Shown in pieces: positions 36,128-45,336 of a stretch of 64,000 bases of DNA; positions within the stretch are counted from its first letter, which is position 1; every line of letters begins with the position of its first letter. Made by a program: the position numbers and the translations under genes. Source of the DNA: Lysobacter enzymogenes (GTDB lineage: Bacteria; Pseudomonadota; Gammaproteobacteria; Xanthomonadales; Xanthomonadaceae); contig NZ_CP067395.1 in the NCBI RefSeq assembly GCF_017355525.1, positions 3,348,001 through 3,412,000 of the forward strand. Reading direction: 5' to 3'. Under the pieces are notes generated by a model. It ran no database searches and was not told the origin of the DNA. It worked only from the letters and a program-made list of their open reading frames with translations.

Positions 36128-37346
36128 CCGCGTGCTGCGGCGGCTGCATCTGCGACTGACCGCGATCTGGACCGCGGCGTGGCTGCTGTGCGTCGGCGCG
36201 TTGTGCGCAGTGGCGATCCTGACCCATGCGCAGCTGACGCAATTGGACTTGGTCTCCAGCCTGCGCCTGCGCGCCACCGCGGTGTACGGGCTGACGTGGT
36301 TCGACGCGCAGGGGCGCTTCCACGCCGAACAAGCGCGCAAGGAGCCGGGATTGCTCGACGGCGATGCCGATATCTGGGTGATCGGCTACGGCCATCCGAA
36401 GTTCCTGCTGAGGCCCGAGCGCTCGCGCTTCGAGTTCCTCGATGCCATGGAAGTTTTCGCGCCGGCGCTGCGCGGCGGGCCGGAAGCGACGCTCGAAGGC
36501 CGCGACGTGCAGGGCATTCCCTATTTGTTGGTCAGCAAGGAAACCTACGACGACCAGGACCGTCCGGTGGCGACGATCGTGGTGCTGGCCAATCGCGCCG
36601 CGCACGACGCGACGCAGGCGGCCTTCGTGCGGCGGACGTTGGCGCTCGCGTTGGGTTTCGCGCTGTTCGGCATCCTGGTCGGCCACTGGCTGTCGCGGCG
36701 TTCCTTGCGGCCGGCGATCGCTTCGTTCGAACAGCAGGAGCGTTTCCTCGCCGCGGCCGCGCACGAGCTGCGCACGCCGGTCGCGCGCTTGCAGGCGCTG
36801 TGCGAGACCGCGCACGACGGGCGCGAGCCGGCCGAGCAGGTACTCGGCAAGGTCGAACGCGTGGCGGGGCAGACGGCTGGGTTGGTCGACAAGTTGTTGC
36901 TGCTGGCGCGCCTGGATGCAGCAGCGGCGCCGGCAACGAAAGAACCGGTGCGGCTGGATCTGTTGGTGGAAGCAGTAGTTCCCGAAGACGAAGCCGTCGA
37001 GTTCCACGCGGTCGAATCGGTGATCGACGCCGACGTGCGGCTGGTACAGACCGCGGTACGCAACCTGATCGAGAACGCGCTGGTGCATGCGGCGAAGACG
37101 GCCGACGCCGCGCCGGTCGTGGTCACCGTCGAACCCGGCAAGGTGATCGTCGAAGATCGCGGCCCGGGGTTTCCCGACGAATCGCTCGCGCGCATGCGCG
37201 AGCCGTTCGTGTCCGGGCCGGGCAGCCCGGGCAGCGGCTTGGGGCTGTCGATCGTGCAGCACATCGCGCAACTGCATGGCGGCGAGTTGCGCTTGTCGAA
37301 CCGGCCCGGCGGCGGCGCGCGGGTCGAGTTGGTTTTGCGCGCCTGA
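36111..37346 (+). CDS. Sensor histidine kinase
   Basis: 411 aa. Two transmembrane helices (~18-42 and ~177-198) flank a periplasmic sensor of ~135 residues. HisKA has the phospho-acceptor His in AAAAHELRTPVARLQ; the ATPase domain has N box NLIENALVHA, G1 box VEDRGPGFPDE and G2 box GSGLGLSIVQH. Forms a two-component system with the regulator upstream; stimulus unknown. Confidence 0.95.
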   Translation: MPRARDRVLRRLHLRLTAIWTAAWLLCVGALCAVAILTHAQLTQLDLVSSLRLRATAVYGLTWFDAQGRFHAEQARKEPGLLDGDADIWVIGYGHPKFLLRPERSRFEFLDAMEVFAPALRGGPEATLEGRDVQGIPYLLVSKETYDDQDRPVATIVVLANRAAHDATQAAFVRRTLALALGFALFGILVGHWLSRRSLRPAIASFEQQERFLAAAAHELRTPVARLQALCETAHDGREPAEQVLGKVERVAGQTAGLVDKLLLLARLDAAAAPATKEPVRLDLLVEAVVPEDEAVEFHAVESVIDADVRLVQTAVRNLIENALVHAAKTADAAPVVVTVEPGKVIVEDRGPGFPDESLARMREPFVSGPGSPGSGLGLSIVQHIAQLHGGELRLSNRPGGGARVELVLRA

Positions 37347-37377
37347 CCGCAAAGCGAAACCGGGCGAACTCAAAACG

Positions 37378-37527
37378 GGTTCCGGCGTTCGCCGCAATGG
37401 CGGCAGGTGGGTCGAACGATACGGGTCGGTTCCGGCACTCGCCGGAATAGCAGAGGGTGGGTTGGGCGATACCGGCCGGTTCCGGCCTTCGCCGCAACGA
37501 CGTTGCCCAGCAAGGGTTTTCGGCCCG
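37378..37527. repeat. Tandem repeat, 3 copies of a 50-bp unit
   Basis: Each unit begins GGTTCCGGC(G/A/C)(T/C)TCGCCG; unit starts are at 37378, 37428 and 37478, an exact 50-bp period. The third unit degenerates after ~25 bases. The repeat fills the 289-bp gap between the kinase and the agmatine deiminase genes. Confidence 0.8.
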
Positions 37528-37635
37528 TCGGCCGCCTTGTCTGAACGGGTTGCACCGCAGCCGGACCGGTATCAGCTGGATATCAGGTTCGCTGCGTAAC
37601 GTGCGCCCCGTCGCCCAACCCACAGGCCCGCCGCC

Positions 37636-38769
37636 ATGCCCACCCCGAACCTCCCCGCCGCCCGCCCCGCCTGGCTCGCCGTCGCTGCCGGCGTGCTGCT
37701 GGCCGCCGGCCTGACCCAACCCAGCGTCGCCCGCGCCCAGTCCGGCTACATGCCCGACGAGACCGCGCGCCACGACGCCACCTGGCTGCAATGGCCGCAC
37801 GCCTACACCTACGGCCGCGCCTACCGCGACCGCCTCGACCCGACCTGGGTCGCGATGACCCGCGCCCTGGTCGCCAGCGAGCGCGTCAACATCGTCGTCT
37901 ACGACGCCACCGAGCAGGCGCGCGTGCGCAAACTGCTGAGCGCCGCCGGCGTGGCGCTGAACAACGTCGGCTTCCTGATCCGCCCGACCGACGACGTGTG
38001 GGTGCGCGACAACGGCCCGCTGTTCGTCTACGACCGCAACGACCGCCTGACCATCGGCGACTGGGGCTTCAACGGCTGGGGCCTGGACGCGCCGTACCGC
38101 AAGGACGACACCGTGCCGGCCGCGGTCGCCAAGCAACTCGGCCTGCCGCGCACCGACTTGAACGACGTCATCCTGGAAGGCGGCGCGATCGAAGTCGACG
38201 GCCGCGGCACCCTGATCGCCACCCGCAGCTCGACCCGCGAACCCAACCGCAACGCCGACCTCAGCGAAGCCGAACTCGAAGAAGTGCTGAGCGACCAGCT
38301 CGGCATCCGCAAGTTCATCTGGCTCGACGGCAAGGACGGCGGCAAGGAAGACATCACCGACATGCACGTCGACGGCTTCGCCCGCTTCGGCCTGCCCGAC
38401 ACCCTGGTCACCATGAGCCGCGCCGATCTGCGCAGCTGGGGCCTGTCGTCGGCCGATATTGAGCGCGTGCACACGGCGAGCGACGTCGACGGCAAGCCCT
38501 ACAAGCTGGTGCAGCTGCCGCTGACCGCCAACGACGTGGTCACCACCTACGGCTACGAGCTGGGCTACCAGGGTTCGTACGTGAACTTCTACGTCGGCAA
38601 CAGCGTGGTGCTGATGCCGGCCTACAACGACCCGAACGACGCCAAGGCCCAGGCGATCCTGCAAAAGGCCTTCCCGGGCCGCACCGTCGTCGCCATCGAC
38701 GTGCGCAACCTCTACCGCAACGGCGGCATGGTCCACTGCGTCACCCAGCAACAACCCGCCACCCTCTAA
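37636..38769 (+). CDS. Exported agmatine deiminase family protein
   Basis: 377 aa. Agmatine deiminases turn agmatine into N-carbamoylputrescine and ammonia using a Cys-His-Glu/Asp site. The needed motifs are present: DDVWVRDNGPLFV, ILEGGAIEVDGRG, ITDMHVDGFARF and the catalytic Cys in GGMVHCVTQQQP. Unlike the usual cytoplasmic enzyme it starts with a signal peptide (hydrophobic ~13-27, cleavage near ARAQ), so it should act in the periplasm or outside, where a peptidyl-arginine deiminase-like role is also possible. Confidence 0.9.
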   Translation: MPTPNLPAARPAWLAVAAGVLLAAGLTQPSVARAQSGYMPDETARHDATWLQWPHAYTYGRAYRDRLDPTWVAMTRALVASERVNIVVYDATEQARVRKLLSAAGVALNNVGFLIRPTDDVWVRDNGPLFVYDRNDRLTIGDWGFNGWGLDAPYRKDDTVPAAVAKQLGLPRTDLNDVILEGGAIEVDGRGTLIATRSSTREPNRNADLSEAELEEVLSDQLGIRKFIWLDGKDGGKEDITDMHVDGFARFGLPDTLVTMSRADLRSWGLSSADIERVHTASDVDGKPYKLVQLPLTANDVVTTYGYELGYQGSYVNFYVGNSVVLMPAYNDPNDAKAQAILQKAFPGRTVVAIDVRNLYRNGGMVHCVTQQQPATL

Positions 38770-38797
38770 CCCCATCGCAACGCAAACCGGCCCCTAC

Positions 38798-38829
38798 CTG
38801 TAGGAGCGGCGCAAGCCGCGACCGCGCCA
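38798..38829. repeat. REP element, family 1 (copy b), single
   Basis: CTGTAGGAGCGGCGCAAGCC followed by GCGACCGCGCC. The only copy in the window without an inverted partner nearby. Confidence 0.75.
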
Positions 38830-38910
38830 CCACGCCTACGACGAACCTCCCCCCGCGCGAACGGCAGGCCCGCCCCAAAAGCGAGCCTGCCGCCGCGCCG
38901 GCAGCGCGAC

Positions 38911-39597
38911 TTACAACGCCCCAGCCACGATCCCCGAAGCCGCCCCCGCCGCCGGCCCCGCCGCCACCGCGGTCACCGGGTTCGACCCCAGAATCGCGCC
39001 GGTCGCCGCATCGGTCGCCACCGTGGCCACCACCTTGATCACCACGCGCAGCCACTTCGGCAGCTTCGCGTGCGAATCCTCCAACCGGTCGATGTAGTAC
39101 GGCGTCCAGAACTGCAACGAATGCCGCGCGGTGCTCAGCGACGCCAGAATCCCGCGCGCGCCCGGCGACTTGTCGCCCAGCTGCGCCAGCGCCTGCGTTT
39201 CCAGCGCCGCCAGCGCGCGGTCGATCTCCTCCGGCGACTGCGCCTGCGGCGACAGCGCGGCTTCGATGCGCTTGACGAAGGCGTACTCGGCCGGCGTGAA
39301 CTGCGAGGCGTACGGCGCGATGCGCTGGCTGTAGCTCAGGTTCGGATTGGTCGGCATGTACGGCTGATAGGTCCTGACGAAATCCGCCACCGTCCCCTGC
39401 GGACGGTAGCCGCAGCGCGTCACCAGCAATTCCAGCGACGGCGGCTGCGACCCGTCGGCCATCAGGCAGCCCAGGTAGGCGTTGTGCTCGACGCCCACGT
39501 TGTCCAGCGGATTGCCGGCCAGCGCCGACCCGCTGAACCCAAGGCCCGCCACCAGGGCGAACGCGGTGGAAACGCCGATCCGATGCAGTTTGCTCAT
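38911..39597 (-). CDS. Exported protein of unknown family, paralogue 1
   Basis: 228 aa. A signal peptide ends in GSALA (~27). The mature protein begins GNPLDNVGVEHNAYLGCLMAD; a helical middle has QAQSPEEIDRALAALETQAL and GILASLSTARHSLQFWTPYY; the C-terminus is a Gly/Ala-rich hydrophobic stretch (~195-228) that could insert in a membrane. AGAGGAC precedes the ATG at 39597. Same architecture and roughly half the residues as the protein at 41011. Confidence 0.75.
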   Translation of the reverse strand: MSKLHRIGVSTAFALVAGLGFSGSALAGNPLDNVGVEHNAYLGCLMADGSQPPSLELLVTRCGYRPQGTVADFVRTYQPYMPTNPNLSYSQRIAPYASQFTPAEYAFVKRIEAALSPQAQSPEEIDRALAALETQALAQLGDKSPGARGILASLSTARHSLQFWTPYYIDRLEDSHAKLPKWLRVVIKVVATVATDAATGAILGSNPVTAVAAGPAAGAASGIVAGAL

Positions 39598-39893
39598 GAA
39601 AACGTCCTCTGTGATGGTTGTCGTTATCGTGTAGTCGCCGCAGCCCGGCACGGACGCGCCGCCTCGGCGACACCACAGTTGCCACGCCGCCGCGGCGCTG
39701 GCGAGGAACGATCGGGGACGTTTCGGGGATGCAACGCAGAACGAATGCGGACGATTCGGGGAACGAAACGGCAACGCCGTGATGCGCTTCCTGGATCGTT
39801 CTTAGCGCTCGTCAATGTTCAGACGTGACCGATGGCGGACGCGCACCGCGCGGCGAAAACGCAGCGGGAAACGCATGCGCCCGCCTCGGCGGA

Positions 39894-40142
39894 TCAGGCG
39901 CGCTCGAGCAAGCTCACGTCGGCATCGTCGCCGAGCGCATCGGCCGGGTAATGCACCAGCCCCGACGCGCCGGTGAGCAGAACGCAACCACCGCCGAGGT
40001 AGGCCCACTCATCGGCGATATACCCCTCCAGCGCGATCTGCTGATCGATCAGCACCACCACCCGGCAGGTGTCCTCGCTGCCGAAACGGGCGATGTCGCC
40101 CAACTGCACGTCCTGCCCATCGTGATAACGCATCGTGGCCAT
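39894..40142 (-). CDS. Small conserved protein, possible immunity factor
   Basis: 82 aa. YHDGQDVQLGDIARFG and YIADEWAYLGGGCVLLTGAS suggest a compact SH3-like beta fold. A second gene of exactly the same length, with one internal stop, lies at 51872-52120. Function unknown. A role as an immunity protein is a guess from the accessory-gene context. Confidence 0.65.
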   Translation of the reverse strand: MATMRYHDGQDVQLGDIARFGSEDTCRVVVLIDQQIALEGYIADEWAYLGGGCVLLTGASGLVHYPADALGDDADVSLLERA

Positions 40143-40242
40143 GACCGGCTCCGCTAGGGTCCGCCGCGGCCTTGCGCCGCGGCGGCGATCAGCTTAGCCC
40201 CACCGGCGCGCGAGGGCACGTCGCCGGTTGGCAGATCCGCAT

Positions 40243-40809
40243 TCAGCGCGAGGTCTGCTGCACTTGCTGCAACTGCTGCCCGCCGGCGTCGACGCGCTCG
40301 GCGGCGGCCGGGTGGTCGAGCCACTGCGCCCGCCAGATCTGGTTCGCGCCGCCGTTCCACGAAAACGAGATCACCGGGTTGCCCTCGGCGGTGCCCGACT
40401 CGCTGATGTCCAACACCGCGCCGTGATACGGATCGTTGAGCGCGAACCAGCACTGCTCGACGAAATCCAGCGCGAACTCCGGCGGATCGATGCGGTCGCC
40501 GTCCTGCGGCTGGCTCAGTTGCTCCAGCACCAGCTGATCGCTGGCCGTGCCCTCCCACGACAGGTATTGGCTGGTGTCGCCGTCCCAGGCCAGGCTGAAG
40601 ACGTTGGGCCCGAGCGCATTCACCCGCATCGCGGTCTGCCCCGGGCTGCCGGCCGACAGGCGGTGCACGGCGGCCACCGACCAGCCGGACGAATCCGCCG
40701 TCGGCGGGAACACGCCCAGCGCCACGTCCGGGTCGAGGTACGAGATCAGCCGGATGCGTTTGTTGCCGGAAAATTCGTCGATGCTGGTGAGATTGCCGTA
40801 AGCGTCCAT
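40243..40809 (-). CDS. Ricin-type beta-trefoil-like protein
   Basis: 188 aa, no signal peptide. GNPVISFSWNGGANQIWRAQ at ~142-161 is a QxW-type lectin motif; FALDFVEQCWFALNDPYHGA precedes it. Probably binds sugars. The start MDAYGNLTS at 40809 was chosen because the upstream open frame is low-complexity. It lies between two genes for related secreted proteins. Confidence 0.65.
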   Translation of the reverse strand: MDAYGNLTSIDEFSGNKRIRLISYLDPDVALGVFPPTADSSGWSVAAVHRLSAGSPGQTAMRVNALGPNVFSLAWDGDTSQYLSWEGTASDQLVLEQLSQPQDGDRIDPPEFALDFVEQCWFALNDPYHGAVLDISESGTAEGNPVISFSWNGGANQIWRAQWLDHPAAAERVDAGGQQLQQVQQTSR

Positions 40810-41010
40810 CGTGGGGGCCCCTGTGCGCGGCGGAATGCCGTCACCGTCTAACGTCGGCGGCGCGTGGCGGGGGCCACCGCCCACGAAAACGCCCGCCGCG
40901 GCCTCGGGTGCCGCGGCGGGCGCCGGCTCATCGCCGCGAACCACCGACCCGCCCGGCCGGCGCGTCCCTGCGCGTCGCCGTCGGCGCGCGCGGCGAATCG
41001 CCTGGCTCGA

Positions 41011-41706
41011 TCACTCCGCGTTCTGCCAATCCAGCAACGCGGCGGCCACGATGCCCGAGGCCACGCCCGCCGCCGGGCCGGCCGCCGGCGCCGCGCCGAT
41101 CGACGCCACCGCCGCCGCGGTCGCCGCATCGGCGGCCACGCTCGCGACCACGCGCACCACCACCTTCAGCCACCGCGGCCAGCGCGCGGCGACTTCGCCG
41201 GATTCGCGCTCCGAGTAATACGGCGTCCAGAACGCCAGCGAATGGCGCGCGGTGCTCAGCGACGCGAGGATCGCGCGCGCGCCGGTGCTCTTGTCGCCCA
41301 GCTGCGCCAGCGCCTGCGCTTCCAGCTTGTCGAGCGCCTTGTCGAGCTCCTCCGGCGATTTCGCCTGGGTCGACAGCGCCGCGTCGATGCGTTCGACGAA
41401 GGCGTACTCGGCCTCGCTGAAGTTCGCGCGATACGGCGCCAGCCGCTCGGCGTAGGTCGACTTGGCGTCCTTCGGCATGAACGGCTCGTAGGCGCGGACG
41501 AATTCTTCCGGCTTGCTTTCGGGGCGATAACCGCAGCGGTCGATCAGACGCTGCAGCGACGGAATCTTGCCTTCGTCGGCCATCAGGCAACTCAGGTACG
41601 CGTTGTGTTCGACGCCCACCCTGTCCATCGGATTGGCGGCCCACGCCGACGAGCTGAAACCGGCGGCGAGCGCCAGGGCGAGCGCGATGCGATTCATCTG
41701 GTTCAT
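41011..41706 (-). CDS. Exported protein of unknown family, paralogue 2
   Basis: 231 aa. A signal peptide ends in SSAWA (~22), then ANPMDRVGVEHNAYLSCLMA, the family-defining N-terminus. It shares with the protein at 38911 the middle motif AILASLSTARHSLAFWTPYY and a Gly/Ala-rich tail (~190-225). AGAGGACATCCGC precedes the ATG. Function unknown; the pair brackets a lectin-like and a small accessory gene. Confidence 0.75.
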   Translation of the reverse strand: MNQMNRIALALALAAGFSSSAWAANPMDRVGVEHNAYLSCLMADEGKIPSLQRLIDRCGYRPESKPEEFVRAYEPFMPKDAKSTYAERLAPYRANFSEAEYAFVERIDAALSTQAKSPEELDKALDKLEAQALAQLGDKSTGARAILASLSTARHSLAFWTPYYSERESGEVAARWPRWLKVVVRVVASVAADAATAAAVASIGAAPAAGPAAGVASGIVAAALLDWQNAE

Positions 41707-42211
41707 GCGGATGTCCTCTGCGATGAGAATGCGGTTGGATGCGATTGGTTGAGCACCGCGATCGGGAACCGATGCGGTGCCGACAGAGGGCCACGGCCGA
41801 CCGCGCGAAAACGAGGACGTTGCCGGGACGATTCCGGGCCAGCGCGCCGGATGAGTCAGGCCGATCCCGGGAACAAATCGATGGAACTGCGATGGCTTGC
41901 GCGGCGCGCGGCGGACGCGCGTCGACGTATTCGACTTCCGTTCTCGCCGCCGATGATGCGAATGCGCAACGCCGCGTGCGCGCCGCCGTCGAAGCGAGCG
42001 CGGGCGCCGCGCTGTTCAGCCGCAGCGACGCGGCAAATCGCTCCACGCCGCACACATCGAACGAGACGCACGCACGGCCCTAACCCGGATGGCGCATTGA
42101 CGCGCACTTTCACGCGGCGCCCCAATGCGACGACCAGGAAGGACCGGGCCGCCGCGCGCGCGCCCGCACGCACGGCCGCGCACCCGCCCGCCTCGCCCTG
42201 GAGCCAAACCG
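41707..42211. other. 505-bp intergenic region, no gene recognised
   Basis: One rightward frame (41739-42083) is open, but its codon choice (many AGG, CGA and TTG) and composition do not look coding. It contains the promoter side of the leftward secreted protein and the leader of the GH99-like gene. No repeat or RNA gene was recognised. Confidence 0.5.
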
Positions 42212-43864
42212 ATGAGCCTCACCCGCCGCACCTTCCTGCTCGGCAGCGCCGCCGGCGCCGTCGCCGCCTCGCCGCTCGCCCGCGCGCTCGCCGCCGCGCG
42301 CATCCAAACCGCCAGCGGCCCCGGCGACGTCGTCGGCAAAGTCACCGTCGGCTACCAAGGCTGGTTCGCCGCGCCCGGCGACGGCGCCCCGATCAACGGC
42401 TGGTGGCACTGGGCCCACGACTGGGGCCGCGCGCCGGATCCGAACAACAACGCGATCAAATCCTGGCCGGACATGCGCGAGTACGCGCGCAGCTACCAGA
42501 CCAACTTCGCGCCGCTGCGCAACGGCCAACCCGCACGCCTGTTCTCCCACTACGATCAGGACACCGTCGACACCCACTTCCGCTGGATGCAGCAATACGG
42601 CATCGACACCGCCGCGCTGCAACGCTTCAACCCCTTCGGCGGCGAAGGCCCCACGCGCGACGCGATGGCCGCGAAAGTGCGCCAGGCCGCGGAGCGCTAC
42701 CAGCGCAAGTTCTACATCATGTACGACGTGACCGGCTGGACCCAGATGCACGGCCAGATCACCGCCGACTGGCGCGACAAGATGTCCGCGCTGACGGCCT
42801 CGCCCGCGTACGCACGCCAGAACGGCAAGCCTGTCGTCTGCATTTGGGGCTTCGGCTTCGACGACCCTGGCCGCCCGTTCGGCGCCGCCGAATGCGCCGA
42901 CGTGGTCGCGTGGTTCAAGGCGCAAGGCTGCTACGTCATCGGCGGCGTGCCGACGCGCTGGCGCACCGGCGACTCGGTGCGTCCCGGCTTCCTCGACGTG
43001 TTCCATCAGTTCGACATGCTGTCGCCGTGGATGATCGGCGTCATCGGCAAGATTCCCGAGGCCGATGCGTTCTTCCAGTCGGTCAATATCGCCGACAAGA
43101 ACTACTGCGACGCGCGCGGCATCGACTACCAGCCCTGCGTTCTTCCGGGCGACCTCGCGCTCGGCCAACGCGCGCACGGCAACCTGATGTGGCGCCAGTT
43201 CTACAACCTCGCGGGGTTGGGCGTCGCTGGCTTCTATATCTCGATGTTCGACGAATACAACGAAGGCAACCAGATCGCCAAGACCGCCGAAACGCAGAAC
43301 GACGTGCCGGCCAACTTCAACTTCGCCGCCTTGAACGAAGACGGCATCGCGTGTTCGTCCGACTACTACCTGCGCCTGACCGGCGACGGCGGTCGCATGC
43401 TCAAGGGCGCGCGCCCGTTGACGCCGGTGCGGCCGACCGCGCCGACGATCGGCAGCGATGCCGGCGTGGCGACGGTGCTTAGCCTGCGCTCGCGCGTAAA
43501 CAACCGCTACGTCGCTGCCGAAAGCGGCGGCAGCGCACCGCTGATTGCGAACCGCGAAGCCATCGGCCCGTGGGAGCGCTTCGACATGGTCGACGCCGGC
43601 GGCGGCGACGTGGCGCTGCTGTCGCATGCCAACGCGAAGTTCGTAACCGTCGACGTAGCGCAGGGCAATGCGCTGATCGCCAACCGCGACACCGTCGGCA
43701 CCCGCGAGCGCTTCCGCATCGAGATGCGGCCCGGAGGCATAGCGGCGCTGCGCGCGCGCGCCAACGACCGCTACGTAACGGCGACGAACGAAGCCAAGGG
43801 CGCGCTGATCCCCACCGCGACCCAGGTCGGCGGCTGGGAACTGTTCGACCTGACCATCGCCTGA
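42212..43864 (+). CDS. TAT-exported GH99/GH71-like glycosidase with beta-trefoil domain
   Basis: 550 aa. Twin-arginine signal SLTRRTFLLGSAAGAVAAS, cleaved near ALAA. The catalytic-like region (~40-400) has VTVGYQGWFAAPGDG, RLFSHYDQDTVDTHFRWMQQ and FYISMFDEYNEGNQIAKT, as in the GH99/GH71-like 'xylosidase/arabinosidase' proteins of bacteria. The C-terminal ~130 residues are three repeats of a fascin/ricin-like trefoil (SRVNNRYVAAESGGSAPLIA, SHANAKFVTVDVAQGNALIA, ARANDRYVTATNEAKGALIP). Likely degrades an external polysaccharide. Confidence 0.82.
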   Translation: MSLTRRTFLLGSAAGAVAASPLARALAAARIQTASGPGDVVGKVTVGYQGWFAAPGDGAPINGWWHWAHDWGRAPDPNNNAIKSWPDMREYARSYQTNFAPLRNGQPARLFSHYDQDTVDTHFRWMQQYGIDTAALQRFNPFGGEGPTRDAMAAKVRQAAERYQRKFYIMYDVTGWTQMHGQITADWRDKMSALTASPAYARQNGKPVVCIWGFGFDDPGRPFGAAECADVVAWFKAQGCYVIGGVPTRWRTGDSVRPGFLDVFHQFDMLSPWMIGVIGKIPEADAFFQSVNIADKNYCDARGIDYQPCVLPGDLALGQRAHGNLMWRQFYNLAGLGVAGFYISMFDEYNEGNQIAKTAETQNDVPANFNFAALNEDGIACSSDYYLRLTGDGGRMLKGARPLTPVRPTAPTIGSDAGVATVLSLRSRVNNRYVAAESGGSAPLIANREAIGPWERFDMVDAGGGDVALLSHANAKFVTVDVAQGNALIANRDTVGTRERFRIEMRPGGIAALRARANDRYVTATNEAKGALIPTATQVGGWELFDLTIA

Positions 43865-43910
43865 CGCGGGCCGCGCACCGCGCCGCCCGCCGACCCGCGA
43901 ACGCGGCGCC

Positions 43911-44390
43911 TTACCCGCGCCGCGCCGCCTCGATCTTGGCGATATCGATCTTGCCCATCTCCATCATCGCGTCGAACGCGCGCTTGGCCGCGGCGCGGTC
44001 GGGATCGTGGAACGCATCGGTCAGCGCGCGCGGCGTGATCTGCCACGACACGCCCCACTTGTCCTTGCACCAACCGCAGGCGCTTTCCTTGCCGTCGTTG
44101 CCGACGATCGCATCCCACAAGCGATCGGTCTCGGCCTGATCGTCGGTCGCGATCTGGAACGAAAACGCCTCGGTCTGCTTGAACGCCGGCCCGCCGTTCA
44201 AGCCCAGGCACGGAATGCCCGCGACCGTGAACTCCACCGTCAACACATTGCCCTGCTTGCCGTCGGGATAATCGCCCGGCGCGGTGTGCACCGCGGTGAC
44301 CTTACTGTCCGGAAATGTCTTCGCATAGAACTCGGCGGCTTCCAGAGCGGTGCCGTCGTACCACAGGCAGATGGTGTTCTTCGGGATCAT
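43911..44390 (-). CDS. VOC family protein (PhnB-like)
   Basis: 159 aa. TICLWYDGTALEAAEFYAKT, NVLTVEFTVAGIPCLGLNGG and WCKDKWGVSWQITPRALTD are the features of the PhnB-like VOC group, labelled 3-demethylubiquinone methyltransferase-like in many databases without enzymatic proof. ACAGGAG lies 8 bases before the ATG at 44390. Confidence 0.88.
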   Translation of the reverse strand: MIPKNTICLWYDGTALEAAEFYAKTFPDSKVTAVHTAPGDYPDGKQGNVLTVEFTVAGIPCLGLNGGPAFKQTEAFSFQIATDDQAETDRLWDAIVGNDGKESACGWCKDKWGVSWQITPRALTDAFHDPDRAAAKRAFDAMMEMGKIDIAKIEAARRG

Positions 44391-44569
44391 CGTCGTTCTC
44401 CTGTCGCAGGAAAGAAACACGGTTCGCGTCGCGCGAACCCCCGATGGTAGCAGCGGCCCGGCGGCGCGTTGCGCGCGGACCGGCTTTCCGCGGCGCGCAG
44501 GCATCGAATCGCCTCGCTAAACAGGCGCCGCCACCCCGACCCGCCGCACTATCGGCCGACCCGCCCCGC

Positions 44570-45244
44570 TCAATCGCCCAACCCGCGCGGCAACGCCAGC
44601 CCCGACGCCCCGGCGACCACCTTGCGCACGCTGGAGACCGCCGCGGACGACAGCGACCCCTTGACCACGAACGCCGGCGTGTTGCCGCCGATATCGGTCA
44701 ACGACGCATACACCAACCGCGTCCCCTCGGCCGTCGGCGTCATCAGCCACTCCCCGCGCGACCGCAGCGCGATGCAATCCGGCGTCGGCCCCGCCGCGGC
44801 CTCGTCCAGCGACGCGAACTTCACCCGGACCGCACCGTCGCCCAAGTCCTTGCGCTCGAAGCGCATCGAATAACAACGATCCGCCGCCACCGGCGTGCTG
44901 AGCACATCCGCCCACACCGCCACCTCCGGCCCGCGCTGGATGAAACGGCGGCGGATGTTCTTGTTCTTCGCGTCGAGGTACTTGCCGAGCAGATAGTCCG
45001 CGACGGTGTCCGGCGAGGCCTTCAGCGACGTGGTGACGCGCAGCTCGTCGAAGCGCTCGCCGGCGATGCGGCGGGCTTCGAGGTGGAGGCCGTTTTCGTT
45101 GCTGAGGGTGCGCCAGGGGGAAGGTTGCGCGGCGGCGGCTGGCAAGCAGACGACCGCCGCGCAAAACAGGACCGCCAGATAGCGGGCCGCCGTCCTCCGT
45201 ACAAGCAGGATTCGCCCCACGACCGGATTAAGGATCGATGCCAT
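44570..45244 (-). CDS. Exported START-domain-like protein
   Basis: 224 aa. The signal peptide is preceded by a basic head; cleavage is near AAAQ (~40). Residues ~42-220 resemble the START lipid-binding fold found in bacterial exported proteins: DELRVTTSLKASPDTVADYL, CIALRSRGEWLMTPTAEGT and TRLVYASLTDIGGNTPAFVV. Probably binds a lipid in the periplasm. GGGAG precedes the ATG. Confidence 0.75.
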   Translation of the reverse strand: MASILNPVVGRILLVRRTAARYLAVLFCAAVVCLPAAAAQPSPWRTLSNENGLHLEARRIAGERFDELRVTTSLKASPDTVADYLLGKYLDAKNKNIRRRFIQRGPEVAVWADVLSTPVAADRCYSMRFERKDLGDGAVRVKFASLDEAAAGPTPDCIALRSRGEWLMTPTAEGTRLVYASLTDIGGNTPAFVVKGSLSSAAVSSVRKVVAGASGLALPRGLGD

Positions 45245-45336
45245 GTCTCATCTCCCGGCGACTGACCGTTGCGCGGATTCGATGCGACAGGCATGACAAA
45301 GGCAAGACAGTCCCCGCGCCGGGAGGCTACGGCGCA

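Noticed and set aside
41739..42083. Possible small gene before the GH99-like gene
   Set aside because: Poor codon use, no RBS and no recognisable fold.
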